From NCBI GenBank assembly GCA_041390465.1, contig JAWKPW010000001.1, forward strand, positions 1 to 64,000: a stretch of 64,000 nucleotides of DNA, read 5' to 3'. Shown piece by piece: positions 48,301 through 57,224 of the stretch. Each line of letters begins with the position of its first letter. The stretch's first letter is position 1. Origin of the DNA: JAABRU01 sp041390465 (GTDB taxonomy: Bacteria; Desulfobacterota; Desulfobacteria; Desulfobacterales; Desulfococcaceae). Below the pieces are notes generated by a model. It did no database searches. It was not told the origin of the DNA and worked only from the letters and a program-made list of their open reading frames with translations. Position numbers and translations under genes: made by a program.

Positions 48301-51300
48301 GGCATTGGCACAGCGCGGGGAGAGCGGAACATATCTGCAAAAAACGAAATTTTATTTTCATACGTTTATCCAGCACTGGAAAGAGCATCTGGAGGAAACT
48401 GTCCGGCCCCTGCATGAAAACTTTCTCTCTGCAATGGAAGCCGGACTGCTGGATTTTGCCGCATATTCTGCCGCAAATTATGTTCTCAGCCTGTTTTTCA
48501 CTGGCAGAGAGCTGACAGAGGTTGAAAAAAAGACAGAGAAATACGCGCAGGCAATCCAAAACATCCGCCAGATGAATGTCTATTACTGGGTCAAAGCCAT
48601 GCACCAGGCAGTGCAGAATCTGCTGGGACAGTCCCCATGCCCCTGGCGGCTGGCAGGCAGAGCCTATGAGGAAGAAAAAATAAGCGCATTTCTGTCAGCC
48701 GGAGATGTTTCTCTGCAAACCCAGAGCAATATTTACAGATGCATGCTGTGCTATCTGTTTGGGCGGTATCAGCAGACTGTGGCGTATGCACGGGAAAGTG
48801 TTCCCAATGCCCAGCCCATCTTCGGACATCCGCTGCTTCCCCTGCTTTACTGGTATGAATCTCTGGGAAATCTTGCTCTCTTTCCAGAATGTTCCCCCGC
48901 AGAGCAGGTGCGGATGCTTGAGACCGTGAACAGCAATCAGCAGAAGATGAAGCTTTGGGCTGATCATGCCCCCATGAATCATCTGCACAAATACTGTCTG
49001 GTGGAGGCTGAACTCTGCCGTGTCACCGGAAAGCATGGAGATGCAAGGGAATATTATGACAAAGCCATAAAACTTGCCAAAGAAAATGAATATCTTCAGG
49101 AATATGCTCTGGCAAATGAGCTGGCCGGGAAATTTTGCATTGAAAAAGGACTTCCCAAAATCGCCAAAATCTATCTCAGAGAAGCCCATTATGCCTACCG
49201 GCTTTGGGGTGCAACTGCCAAAGTCAGTCATTTTGAAAAATCTTACAGATCTTTTTTAAAACCAAAAGAATCAGAGGAAAAGATTTCCTCCCTCACTTCC
49301 GTCACCGGAACAGACAGTGCGCAGATTTCCTCTTTGCTGGATATTGCCAGCATTGTCAAGGCATCGCAGGCAATTTCAGAAAAAATCATCCTCAATGATT
49401 TGCTGAGGAAACTCATGTCTGTCATGATGGAAAATGCCGGAGCGCAAAAAGGTTTTTTGCTGCTGGAACGGGGCGGTCATCTGCATATTGAAGCCGAGTC
49501 CGGCAGAGAAGAGCAGCCCCTGAAAGGACTGACTCCTGAAGAGGCCGGAGAGCATCTGAGCCAGGCCATTGTGAATTTTGCATTTCGCACGCATTCGAGC
49601 GTGGTATTGAATGATGCAGCCAATGAAGGGGAGTATATGACAGACTGGCATGTAAGCAGATACCGTCCCAAATCTGTTTTGTGCATGCCCATTGTCGGAC
49701 GCGGCCACTGTCTTGGGGTTTTGTATCTGGAGAACAGTCTGAGCACACACGGTTTTCCAAAAGAACGGCTGGAAATTCTGGGCATTCTGGCAGTGCAGGC
49801 CGCCATCTCCATTGAAAACGCACGCCTGTATGCCAGTCTGGAACAGCGCGTAACAGAACGCACAGTCCAATTGGAAAAAGCCAATCAAAAACTGGAAGAA
49901 AGCCGGGAAATGTTTTCCACTTTCATGGATTATCTGCCTGCGCCTGCCTTTGTCAAGGATGATGAATCAAGAACCCTGTATGTGAACCGGTATTTCAAAG
50001 ATTTGTTCGGGAATGAATGGGAAGGAAAATCTGTGATGGAACTTTTTCCCGAACCGGTTGCCAAAGCCATGATGGAAGATGATCGCAGGGCACTGGCACA
50101 GGGCATGGTTCAGAATATTGAAACCGTTCCGGACAGATATGGGGGAAACAGGATTTTTCAGACCCTGAAATTCCGTCTGGGAAATTCCAGCAGGATCGGG
50201 GGGTTCGGCATTGATGTCACAGAGCTGAAGCAGGCAAAGGAAGCCGCGGAAATCGCAAATCGCGCCAAATCCGAATTCCTGGCCAATATGAGCCATGAAA
50301 TCCGCACCCCCATGAATGCGCTTGTGAACATGACCCGTCTGCTGCTGGATACAGAACTGGATGGGGAACAGCGGGATTATGCAGAAACCGCAGTCATGTC
50401 ATCGGAAATCCTGCTTTCCCTGATCAATGACATTCTGGATTTTTCCAAAATTGAGGCAGGGAAACTGGATCTGGAGAAAAGTGATTTCAGCCTCAGGGAT
50501 ATCCTTGAATCTGCTGTCAGGATTCTCAGGCCCAAAGCAGAGGAAAAAGGGCTGCGCGTGACACACCGTCTTGATCCCAATCTTCCTTCCCATGTTTCAG
50601 GCGATCCGGTGCGGGTGCGCCAGATTCTGCTGAATTTTCTGAACAATGCAGTCAAATTCACAAAAAAGGGAGACATAGCTGTCCGTGTGCTTGCAGAGGA
50701 TCAGACAGAGACACACTGCACCGTGAGATTTGAAGTGGCAGACACAGGTGCGGGGATTCCCGAAAAGCTCAGAAACCGCATGTTTCAGCCCTTTTCCCAG
50801 GCTGACAGCTCAACCACGCGGAAATACGGGGGCACAGGACTTGGGCTGGCCATTTCCAGACAGATCGCGGAACTTATGGGAGGCACAGTCAGTTTTGAAA
50901 GTGAGGAGGGCCGGGGATCAACGTTCCGGTTCACCGCAAGAATGCGGAAGGCGGAAAGAAAAATGTCTGATGATGAATGCAGAACACCCAGGGAAGCAGA
51001 CCGCTTCTCCATCCACGGTGCGCAGTCAGACACTCATCCGCCATTGCACATTCTTGTGGCCGAAGACAATGTCTTCAACCAGAAGGTGGTATCGGCAATT
51101 CTGAAAAAATTCGATCTTGCGGCCGACATTGCCGAAAATGGAAGGGAAACAGTGGATGCGCTTCGCAGCAGGCCCTATGATCTGGTTTTCATGGATATAC
51201 AGATGCCGGAAATGGACGGACTCACGGCTGCCCGAACCATCCGCGATCCGGATTCCGGGGTTCTCAATCCCTGTATTCCCATCATTGCCATGACTGCAAA

Positions 51301-52156
51301 TGCAACAAAGGAAGACAGACGGAAATGCCTTGAAGCCGGAATGAATGACTATATTCCAAAACCCATTGATCCGGAAAAACTGATTTCCGTTATCCGGGAA
51401 CAGTTGTCAGTGAAAACAGAGCCGTGCCTGTCAAAAAGAGATTCCCTGAAAACAGAGACCTGCTCCCTGAGCGCTGAAATTTTCAACCGCGCGGATTTCC
51501 TGAGGAGACTGGGCGGAGACGAGGGGATTATGCGGAGAATTTTGTCAGGCATACCGGAAAATCTGGCAGGAGGGATCAGGAAACTGAGATCCGCGGCAGA
51601 AGAAAATGATGCGGAAAAAATACAGTTTTATGCACACAGCATCAGGGGGATCAGTGCCAATATCTCGGCAGAAAGAATAAGGGATGCTGCCTGTGAAATT
51701 GAAAATGCAGGGAAAAAGGGTGAAACAGACACGGTGCGCGCGCTGACGGACCGGCTGGAACGGGAAGCGGATGCGTTCCGGTCAGTGATTTCAGCCATGT
51801 TTCCGGAACTTTTTCAGGCCATTGAAAAATCTGAACATGCGCAGGAATCTGAAATGATCTCGGAACAGACAGGGCTCCGCATACCGGAACTGATCCGGAT
51901 GCTGGAAAATAATCTGCTTCCGGAATGGGAAAAATGCAAGGATATATTTTTTATTGATGAAACCGAAAAATTTGCTGCGCAGTTGAAGTGCATCGGAACA
52001 GAATATCAGCTCGGCTTTCTGATCCGCTACAGCCGGGAGCTGCATGCGGCTGTGCAGAATTACAATTTCACCCAATGGGAAAAACGTATGTCTGAATTTC
52101 CGCAGATTGTCAGCAGAATCAGGAAACTGGCAGAAAACGGGCCCATCTCCGGCTGA
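45344..52156 (+). CDS. Giant Ser/Thr kinase, AAA ATPase, GAF/PAS and hybrid histidine kinase
   Basis: 2270 residues. Ser/Thr kinase (1-270: K37, D129 in HKDICPAN, DFG D148), a PknK-like STAND ATPase (Walker A GEPGVGKS about 341-349, ADDLQWAD), a long helical/TPR-like region (about 700-1300), GAF (about 1345-1495), PAS (about 1520-1630), HisKA (H1651), HATPase, receiver (D1951) and HPt (H2098). All catalytic residues are intact, so it could join Ser/Thr and His-Asp signalling in one chain; such fusions are known in cyanobacteria and deltaproteobacteria. No signal peptide or membrane helix, so cytosolic. AGGAG stands eight bases before the ATG. Its HK-to-C-terminus half is a close paralogue of the preceding kinase. 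Confidence 0.9.
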   Translation: MEISVKNYTLSKKLYESSNSLVFRAFRNQDGKPVILKMLREARPSPERIAWFRREYEINRKMRLSGIPDIYELKNEDNRWMMVMEDFGGDSLHVLKIAGNTDLQNFLALAVKIAEIVGQIHQLHIIHKDICPANIVLNPAGGQVKIIDFGISTVLSRENQTFCSPGILQGNLNYISPEQTGRMNRAMDYRTDFYSLGISFYELLTGRLPFQSDDPLELIHCHLARHATAPSLLLSSMPVFPFREELRPVLDAVSSIIMKLMAKNAQDRYQSACGLITDLEKCLSFVSEPLSAIGFTPGSQDVSDRFMIPQKLYGRSREISRLLQLFDQTSAGEKHLILVSGEPGVGKSALIQELYRPITEKRAYFLSGKFDQYQRNIPFVAFRQAFRQFCDHLLTQRSEDLAVWKKKILDAVGDSGQVLIDVIPHLEFVIGKQPEIPQVGFQESQNRFYLYFQYFIRAICQPEHPLVIFADDLQWADAASLHLIKVLMSDAQSTNLMIIGAFRDNEVFPGHPLMIMLQEMQDSAITVHRIHVENLRPENVLEMTGDCLHSDAEKVRPLADLICEKTLGNAFFLIQFLSGLYDDGLVRFSREAGWIWDVEKIRSREITDNAVSFMSGKIRKLPPEIQNLLKLASCLGNRFELNVLSHIREGSREETNLHIFECVREGLLIPLDDACKLMLTAGEKTGDGGWLRFVHDRVQQAAYMLMDENLRRTAHLKIGRVMLKNTDPAQLENRIFDIVGHLNFLAEDSFSDSSREEKTDIARLNLTAGKKAMASAAYAAALGYLKTGIGLLGESRWQTHFDLAMELCREAAQAAYLAGDYPEMEQHLADAGHYAKTVGDKLHAIEIRILALQAQNRLEAAIQTGLSGLKELGCEFPENPTPENMEETLRHTMQQISQKGFEGIVSLPEMTDPQQYAVSQLLGTLTTLAIMVAHSLLPLIVCRQIRISLTYGTNPASSFGYVTCGIILCNIANDIASGYRMGRAGLALAQRGESGTYLQKTKFYFHTFIQHWKEHLEETVRPLHENFLSAMEAGLLDFAAYSAANYVLSLFFTGRELTEVEKKTEKYAQAIQNIRQMNVYYWVKAMHQAVQNLLGQSPCPWRLAGRAYEEEKISAFLSAGDVSLQTQSNIYRCMLCYLFGRYQQTVAYARESVPNAQPIFGHPLLPLLYWYESLGNLALFPECSPAEQVRMLETVNSNQQKMKLWADHAPMNHLHKYCLVEAELCRVTGKHGDAREYYDKAIKLAKENEYLQEYALANELAGKFCIEKGLPKIAKIYLREAHYAYRLWGATAKVSHFEKSYRSFLKPKESEEKISSLTSVTGTDSAQISSLLDIASIVKASQAISEKIILNDLLRKLMSVMMENAGAQKGFLLLERGGHLHIEAESGREEQPLKGLTPEEAGEHLSQAIVNFAFRTHSSVVLNDAANEGEYMTDWHVSRYRPKSVLCMPIVGRGHCLGVLYLENSLSTHGFPKERLEILGILAVQAAISIENARLYASLEQRVTERTVQLEKANQKLEESREMFSTFMDYLPAPAFVKDDESRTLYVNRYFKDLFGNEWEGKSVMELFPEPVAKAMMEDDRRALAQGMVQNIETVPDRYGGNRIFQTLKFRLGNSSRIGGFGIDVTELKQAKEAAEIANRAKSEFLANMSHEIRTPMNALVNMTRLLLDTELDGEQRDYAETAVMSSEILLSLINDILDFSKIEAGKLDLEKSDFSLRDILESAVRILRPKAEEKGLRVTHRLDPNLPSHVSGDPVRVRQILLNFLNNAVKFTKKGDIAVRVLAEDQTETHCTVRFEVADTGAGIPEKLRNRMFQPFSQADSSTTRKYGGTGLGLAISRQIAELMGGTVSFESEEGRGSTFRFTARMRKAERKMSDDECRTPREADRFSIHGAQSDTHPPLHILVAEDNVFNQKVVSAILKKFDLAADIAENGRETVDALRSRPYDLVFMDIQMPEMDGLTAARTIRDPDSGVLNPCIPIIAMTANATKEDRRKCLEAGMNDYIPKPIDPEKLISVIREQLSVKTEPCLSKRDSLKTETCSLSAEIFNRADFLRRLGGDEGIMRRILSGIPENLAGGIRKLRSAAEENDAEKIQFYAHSIRGISANISAERIRDAACEIENAGKKGETDTVRALTDRLEREADAFRSVISAMFPELFQAIEKSEHAQESEMISEQTGLRIPELIRMLENNLLPEWEKCKDIFFIDETEKFAAQLKCIGTEYQLGFLIRYSRELHAAVQNYNFTQWEKRMSEFPQIVSRIRKLAENGPISG

Positions 52157-52473
52157 TCTGTTTTGCGCATGTTCAAGAGGAAATGTGCAATAAAAATATC
52201 CCGAAGAGTTTACATCCGGCCCCCAAAATTGTATGAATTGTCCGTTTTCACCGGTTTTTCAGAGATTCCCGGAATCACAGCCGTGATCCGGAACCTCTCA
52301 CGCGATTCAGACGCAGGATAACGGAAACGGCAATGGCGGATTTCAGCGGAAATTTTATGGAATCACTGACATGGCGGAAACATGGCACAGATTGCGGATA
52401 AGCGGCTCAAAAGGGAACCCGGTTCCTCTTTGGAGGAATCTTTATTTTGGGATAAAAAAACAAAGGAATTCAG
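52157..52473. other. Intergenic region
   Basis: Small imperfect hairpins (around 52265-52290) only; no gene. The end holds AAAGGAATTCAG, the ribosome site of the ATPase gene. Confidence 0.5.
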
Positions 52474-55040
52474 ATGAATACGGAAATGATTGCCGGTCTT
52501 TCACAGACCGGGGCAGCAGCGCGTCTGGCGGAAGAGGGATACAATGAACTGCCTGCTGCGAGGAAACGGCAGATCTGGCAGATTGCATTGGAAATCGTGC
52601 GGGAGCCCATGTTCCTGCTTCTGCTGTCCTGCGGCCTTCTGTATCTGCTGTCCGGAGAGATTCAGGAAGCCGTGATGCTGCTGGGCTTTGTCTTTGCGGT
52701 CATGGGCATCACCTTTTATCAGGAGCGCAAAAGCGAGCGTGCGCTGGAGGCTCTGCGGGAGTTGGCCAGTCCCTTGGCACGGGTAATCCGGGATGGGGAA
52801 AAAATGCGCATTCCGGGCCGGGAAGTGGTGCGCGAAGATATTCTTCTGCTCAGTGAGGGAGACCGGGTTCCGGCTGATGCGCGAATTCTTGACTGCCTGA
52901 ATCTGTCTGCGGATGAATCCCTGCTTACCGGTGAATCCGTGCCGGTGCGCAAAGTCCGTTTTGCAGAAAACAGCCGTCATTCAGCAGCACCGGCAGCAGC
53001 ACCGGGCGGAGATGATCAGCCCTTTGTCTATTCCGGTTCCCTGATTGTAAGCGGACAGGGCATTGCGCAGGTCATGCGCACGGGCGCGGAAACGGAAATC
53101 GGCAAAATCGGCAAAGCCCTTCACGGTCTGGACCCGGAAGACACGCCTTTGCAGCAGCAGACTGCAAAACTGGTGCGCAATCTGGCTGTCATGGGACTGA
53201 TGCTCTGCATTTTTGTGGTCATTGTATTCGGTCTCACGCGGGGAGACTGGCTCCACGCATTTCTGGCCGGGCTGTCTTTGGCAATGGCCATGCTGCCGGA
53301 AGAATTTCCTGTTGTCCTGACCATTTTTCTGGCCATCGGAGCCTGGCGCATTTCCCGGCACAATGTGCTGACGCGGCGGGTTCCTGCTGTGGAAACTCTG
53401 GGTTCGGCCACTGTGCTGTGTGTGGACAAAACCGGAACCCTGACCCAAAACCGCATGACTGTCAGTGATTTGTATGCCAATGGCCGGTTCATGGAAATCG
53501 GTTCCGGTCTCAGCTCTCTGCCCGAGGAATTTCATGAAGTGGTGGAATACAGTCTGCTGGCCAGTCCGTCCGATCCCTTTGATCCCATGGAAAAAGCCAT
53601 GAAGGAACTGGGAACGGCAACTCTGGCACATACCGAGCATCTGCACAAAGACCGGATTCTGGAGCGGGAATATCCTCTTTCGCAGGAACTGCTGGCCATG
53701 TCCCGCGTCTGGCGATCCCCCGAGGGAAAGGATTATATCATTGCGGCCAAAGGCGCACCCGAGGCCATTGCGGATCTCTGCCATTTCAGCCCGGAGCAGA
53801 ATCGGGACCTGTGCAAGGCCATTGCGGAACTCAGCAGCAGGGGACGCCGCGTCATCGGGGTGGCCAGCGCGCGTTTTCGCAAAAGCCGACTGCCCGGAGA
53901 GCAGCACGCGTTCCATTTCACCTTTGAGGGGCTGCTGGGACTCACAGATCCGCTCCGTCCGGGTGTGCGTGAAGCCATTGCCGAATGCTACCGTGCCGGT
54001 ATCCGCACCATCATGATTACCGGAGATTATCCCGGCACAGCCCGCAACATTGCCCGCCAGCTTGGTCTGAAAAATCCCGATGAGTACCTCACCGGTCCGG
54101 AACTTGCGGAAATGGAGGAAGAAGAACTGGCCCGGCGTGCGCGGGAGGTGAACATCTTTGCCCGAATGGTTCCGGAACAGAAACTGGGGCTGGTGGAGGC
54201 TTTGAAGAAAAACAGGGAGGTGGTGGCCATGACCGGAGACGGCGTAAATGACGCGCCCGCGCTCAAAGCCGCGCATATCGGCATTGCCATGGGCGGCAGA
54301 GGAACCGATGTCGCTCGCGAAGCTGCTTCTCTGGTTTTGCTGGATGATGATTTTTCTTCCATTGTGAAAGCCGTGAAAATGGGGCGCAGAATTTTTGCCA
54401 ATCTCCGCAAGGCCATGCGCTATATCTTTTCCGTGCACGTCCCCATTGCGGGCATGTCCCTGATGCCGGTGCTGTTTCACTGGCCTTTGGCCCTGTTTCC
54501 GGTTCACATTGTGTTTCTGGAACTGATCATAGATCCGGCCTGCTCCATTGTGTTTGAGGCAGAGGAAGCGGAAAAAGACTGCATGGATCAGCCGCCCCGT
54601 GATCCCGGAGAGCCTTTGTTCGGAAAGCAGGCCGTGCTCATCAGTCTGATGCAGGGGCTGGTCATTCTCTGTGCCGTGCTGATTATTTACGGATGGGCTT
54701 TGACCGTTCACGGAGAGCAATCCGCGCGTGCGCTGGCTTTCATGACTCTGGTGATTTCCAATCTGGCCCTGATTTTTGCCAACCGCTCCGAAACCCGCTC
54801 CATCCCTGGCAGCCATCGTGGACCCAACGAGGCACTGTGGTGGATCAACGGCGCAACCATGCTCATGTGATTCTGGTCATGACTCTTCCCTTTTTTCATG
54901 CCCTGTTTCAGTTCTGTTATGTGAGGCCCGCTGATATTGCTTACTGCCTGCTCGCGGGATTTGGCTGCATTCTCCTTCTGGAAGCACTGAAAACCCGGTT
55001 CATGCGAAAGATACTGGGAGGAAACAGGGAAATGGCGTGA
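52474..55040 (+). CDS. P-type cation-transporting ATPase, frameshifted near its end
   Basis: A P2-type ATPase: actuator TGES in LLTGESVPV, the phosphorylation site DKTGTLTQN (D318), the hinge GDGVNDAPALK and an M4 motif PEEFP where Ca2+ pumps have PEGLP. Ion specificity is therefore unclear. Frame 1 ends early at 54870 (INGATMLM then TGA). Frame 2 continues in register with VILVMTLPFFHALFQF and RPADIAYCLLAGFGCILLLEALK up to 55040, which are the last two membrane helices. One missing base at about 54865-54868 explains the break; the restored length is about 855 residues. Sequencing error and real mutation cannot be told apart. Confidence 0.85.
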
Positions 55041-55082
55041 AGTTGCAGGCTGGTCATGAAAACCTGCATTCCGTCATGGTGC

Positions 55083-55103
55083 TGCATAACCACCTTGAAT
55101 TTT
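55083..55103. repeat. Solitary terminal-repeat-like sequence
   Basis: TGCATAACCACCTTGAATTT matches the left end of the element at 22808 at all but two positions over 21 bases. No partner inverted copy is found within 300 bases, so it is probably a remnant. Confidence 0.45.
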
Positions 55104-55190
55104 GGATAATCAGCGCAGGTCTGATTAGCGTGAGCATACTCCGGCACGGTGATTTTGATAAGTAACCGTTCATATATTTTCGACTGTTAT

Positions 55191-55223
55191 AAACCCTGAG
55201 GGTTTTGAAAACCCTCAGGGTTT
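55191..55223. terminator. 33-base perfect palindrome
   Basis: Two 16-base arms (AAACCCTGAGGGTTTT and its complement) flank a single G. It lies 150 bases after the P-type ATPase and may terminate it from both sides; it could also be a dispersed palindromic repeat. Confidence 0.5.
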
Positions 55224-55237
55224 CAGAATTTAACTTA

Positions 55238-55363
55238 TACCAATTCTCTGCTGAAACCATACGCTGCGGAAGGCAAAGCCGGTTCTCCGCAAATTTTGAC
55301 AGTGCTGTCTTTTTTTGTGTCCTTTGCGGTAAAAAAAAGCATGGTTTCAAAGGAGAATCGGTA
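55238..55363. mobile_element. MITE-like element, copy B
   Basis: Terminal inverted repeats of about 23 bases (TACCAATTCTC at left, GAGAATCGGTA at right, each with inner GAAACCAT or its complement) enclose 126 bases without coding capacity. TTA flanks both ends and could be the target duplication. The interior GTGTCCTTTGCGGT plus A-run is shared with 3996-4163. Confidence 0.7.
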
Positions 55364-55465
55364 TTATAAGCGGTTGCTTAATATAAAAACTGACGTGATC
55401 ATGCAGTACTGCAAAAATCGTCAGAGGGCAAAAAGGGGAGATATGCTGCCTGCTTCATCGCAGCA

Positions 55466-56266
55466 TCAGGCAAGCTTTCTGCTTTCATTCGCGCGGGTAT
55501 ATTTGTCGTGGAGCAAAATCAAATCGTTTGCATTGTCACTTCCAACGGTTGCAGCATATCGGCAAACACTGTAATTTTTTGATTTTTCCCAATATCCCCT
55601 TTCCCATGACGCGATTTCCTCTTTGAACTGTGCATCTGCGGGAACTTTTATTTTTATGGTTCTGTACTTTATTCTGTAAGGCTTGGGGGTCAATCGCGCG
55701 CGGTAGCAATTCTGTTTTTTGCACAAGTGCCAGTACAGGGGATCTGCATTCAGTTTCCGGCTTATCCTGTCTGCAAGCGCTTCTTTCGGCACAATGGCCT
55801 GACCGGTAACGATTACCCGGAAGCCTTTGCAGGTCTGATAAATGCGAAAGCCCAGCGATGGCTGGCCAAGGCTGATGTGCAGTTTTTCTGTGACCTTTTT
55901 CAGCTTCTTCAGTTTCCATTCTGCTGATCTTCTGGCAAAAAGATCAAAAAATGACACGGGCGGCTCATCCACATCCAGTATCATCTGCTTTTCTGTGTTC
56001 AGCACATGCGCGCCATAGCGGTTCCTTGTTATGACCGCAGATTCATCAATTTCCTCAATCAGCTCCTCCCTGATTTCCGCTTCGTAACTTTCAAATTCAT
56101 TTTTATGTCCGCTGATTCGGCGCTGGACAGATTCAAATTTTCGGATGGCAGTGTTTCTCGCGTCCTCTTCGGAGCTGTTGGAACCACCCAGAAAAGCGGC
56201 TTTTCTTTCCACACCGTCAACAAGGAGAAAGCCTTCAAATTTTGCCCAGTATCTGAATGTTTTCAT
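55466..56266 (-). CDS. Conserved-looking protein of unknown function
   Basis: 266 residues from the ATG at 56266 (MKTFRYWAKFEGFLLV). The N-terminal 60 residues are a beta-rich unit. After a charged helical stretch comes SLGQPSLGFRIYQTCKGFRVIVT and DPLYWHLCKKQNCYRARLTPKP, a segment I associate with an uncharacterised family found in diverse bacteria. Conserved-looking Arg, Cys and Tyr residues (CYRARLTPKPYRIKYR) suggest a nucleic-acid or nucleotide role, but this is only a hint. It is a singleton next to repeat elements. Start chosen over the upstream Met at 56347 because the first 27 residues lack family character. Confidence 0.65.
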   Translation of the reverse strand: MKTFRYWAKFEGFLLVDGVERKAAFLGGSNSSEEDARNTAIRKFESVQRRISGHKNEFESYEAEIREELIEEIDESAVITRNRYGAHVLNTEKQMILDVDEPPVSFFDLFARRSAEWKLKKLKKVTEKLHISLGQPSLGFRIYQTCKGFRVIVTGQAIVPKEALADRISRKLNADPLYWHLCKKQNCYRARLTPKPYRIKYRTIKIKVPADAQFKEEIASWERGYWEKSKNYSVCRYAATVGSDNANDLILLHDKYTRANESRKLA

Positions 56267-56928
56267 ATCATCTCTTTCATTGGCCGCCTGAGAGTCAGCA
56301 GATTCCATCCTCTGCCTGCGGCAGTAACGTGATTGCCGCAGAGGCATGCTCCCGCCCCTGCTTCTTCAGTACTCACCTGTTTGCCAAAGTCCGTCAGATT
56401 CGCAGGCTTTCTTTGCCGGAGTGCCTGCGTTCAATCTTTGCCGGGAGAAAAGGACTGTCTGCCGGCTGAGTCTGCCGATTTCCCTTTTCCGATTTTCTTT
56501 TGCAGAAAAAATGTTGATAACGCGGATATTTTTCTGTACAATGCCATATGATTCCCAGCGTTTTTTTCATTGATTCCGTTGTGCTCTTTGAAAGAATATC
56601 GGGAATGAGCACAACCCTCTGTCGCAGATTGTGTATCTGTTGCAAAGCAGCATGCAGGGGGAAAAATATTTTCCGGCTTTCCGGAAATGAAAAATTGTGC
56701 CGCAGATATTCTGATAAAATGTTCCAAAAAAATGACAGCATCTTCTGCCGGTTTTTTTTCTGTATTTTTGAGACAATTGCTGTATAATTATGACAGAGAA
56801 TCAGTATTGCAGAGAAGGAACCCTTTTCAAAAATCCGGACTTGCAACGGATGAGGGGGAGCGGTTCGCTGTCTGAGCAGAATTTTGAAAACAGGATAACA
56901 GCAACTTCAGCAATTCAGGGAGAAAAAA
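56267..56928. other. Intergenic region
   Basis: An 8-bp hairpin at 56316-56341 (CTGCGGCA pairing with TGCCGCAG) is the only clear structure. Short open frames exist on both strands, but none has a ribosome site or recognisable content. Confidence 0.5.
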
Positions 56929-57126
56929 ATGAAAAACACTGTAATGTACAGCGGACTTGCTTTGCCATTGCCCATGTTCTGGTTCCCGATGGCTTTTTTC
57001 TGGCCTCTGCGCTATGCGGAAGCCCTGATGGACAGTCTGTGGCCCAGAGATGTCTCCATGCGGAATTCGCCGGATCGGGGCTATCACTGCCATGACGGGA
57101 GCGGAAGTGAGTACTGGCTGTGGTAA
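56929..57126 (+). CDS. Possible small membrane-associated peptide
   Basis: A 65-codon frame preceded by CAGGGAG at a good distance. The N-terminal 30 residues are hydrophobic and rich in Phe, Pro and Trp (GLALPLPMFWFPMAFFWPL), the rest is polar with two histidines and a cysteine. It could be a small exported or membrane peptide. Unrecognised; may be spurious. Confidence 0.35.
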   Translation: MKNTVMYSGLALPLPMFWFPMAFFWPLRYAEALMDSLWPRDVSMRNSPDRGYHCHDGSGSEYWLW

Positions 57127-57224
57127 CTGCCTGCCGCTCATCGTTAAAACACGCGGAGAAAATTTGTGCATACCAAGGTTCGGTGTCAGGAAGTCCATGC
57201 CTCCCTGACCCCTGAAATCCTGTT

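Larger units (their letters stand above)
55041..55465. other. Repeat-rich intergenic region
   Basis: Contains a lone near-match to the end of the 22804 element (55083-55103), a 33-base palindrome (55191-55223) and the second MITE-like copy (55238-55363). No gene is supported. Confidence 0.6.

Noticed and set aside
52379..52401. Sigma54-like TGGCAC...TTGC before the P-type ATPase
   Set aside because: Only three bases separate the two halves, so GG and GC are eight instead of ten bases apart.
52981..54816. 611-codon open frame antisense to the P-type ATPase
   Set aside because: The plus strand carries all P-type ATPase motifs; the antisense product is His/Gln-rich shadow sequence.
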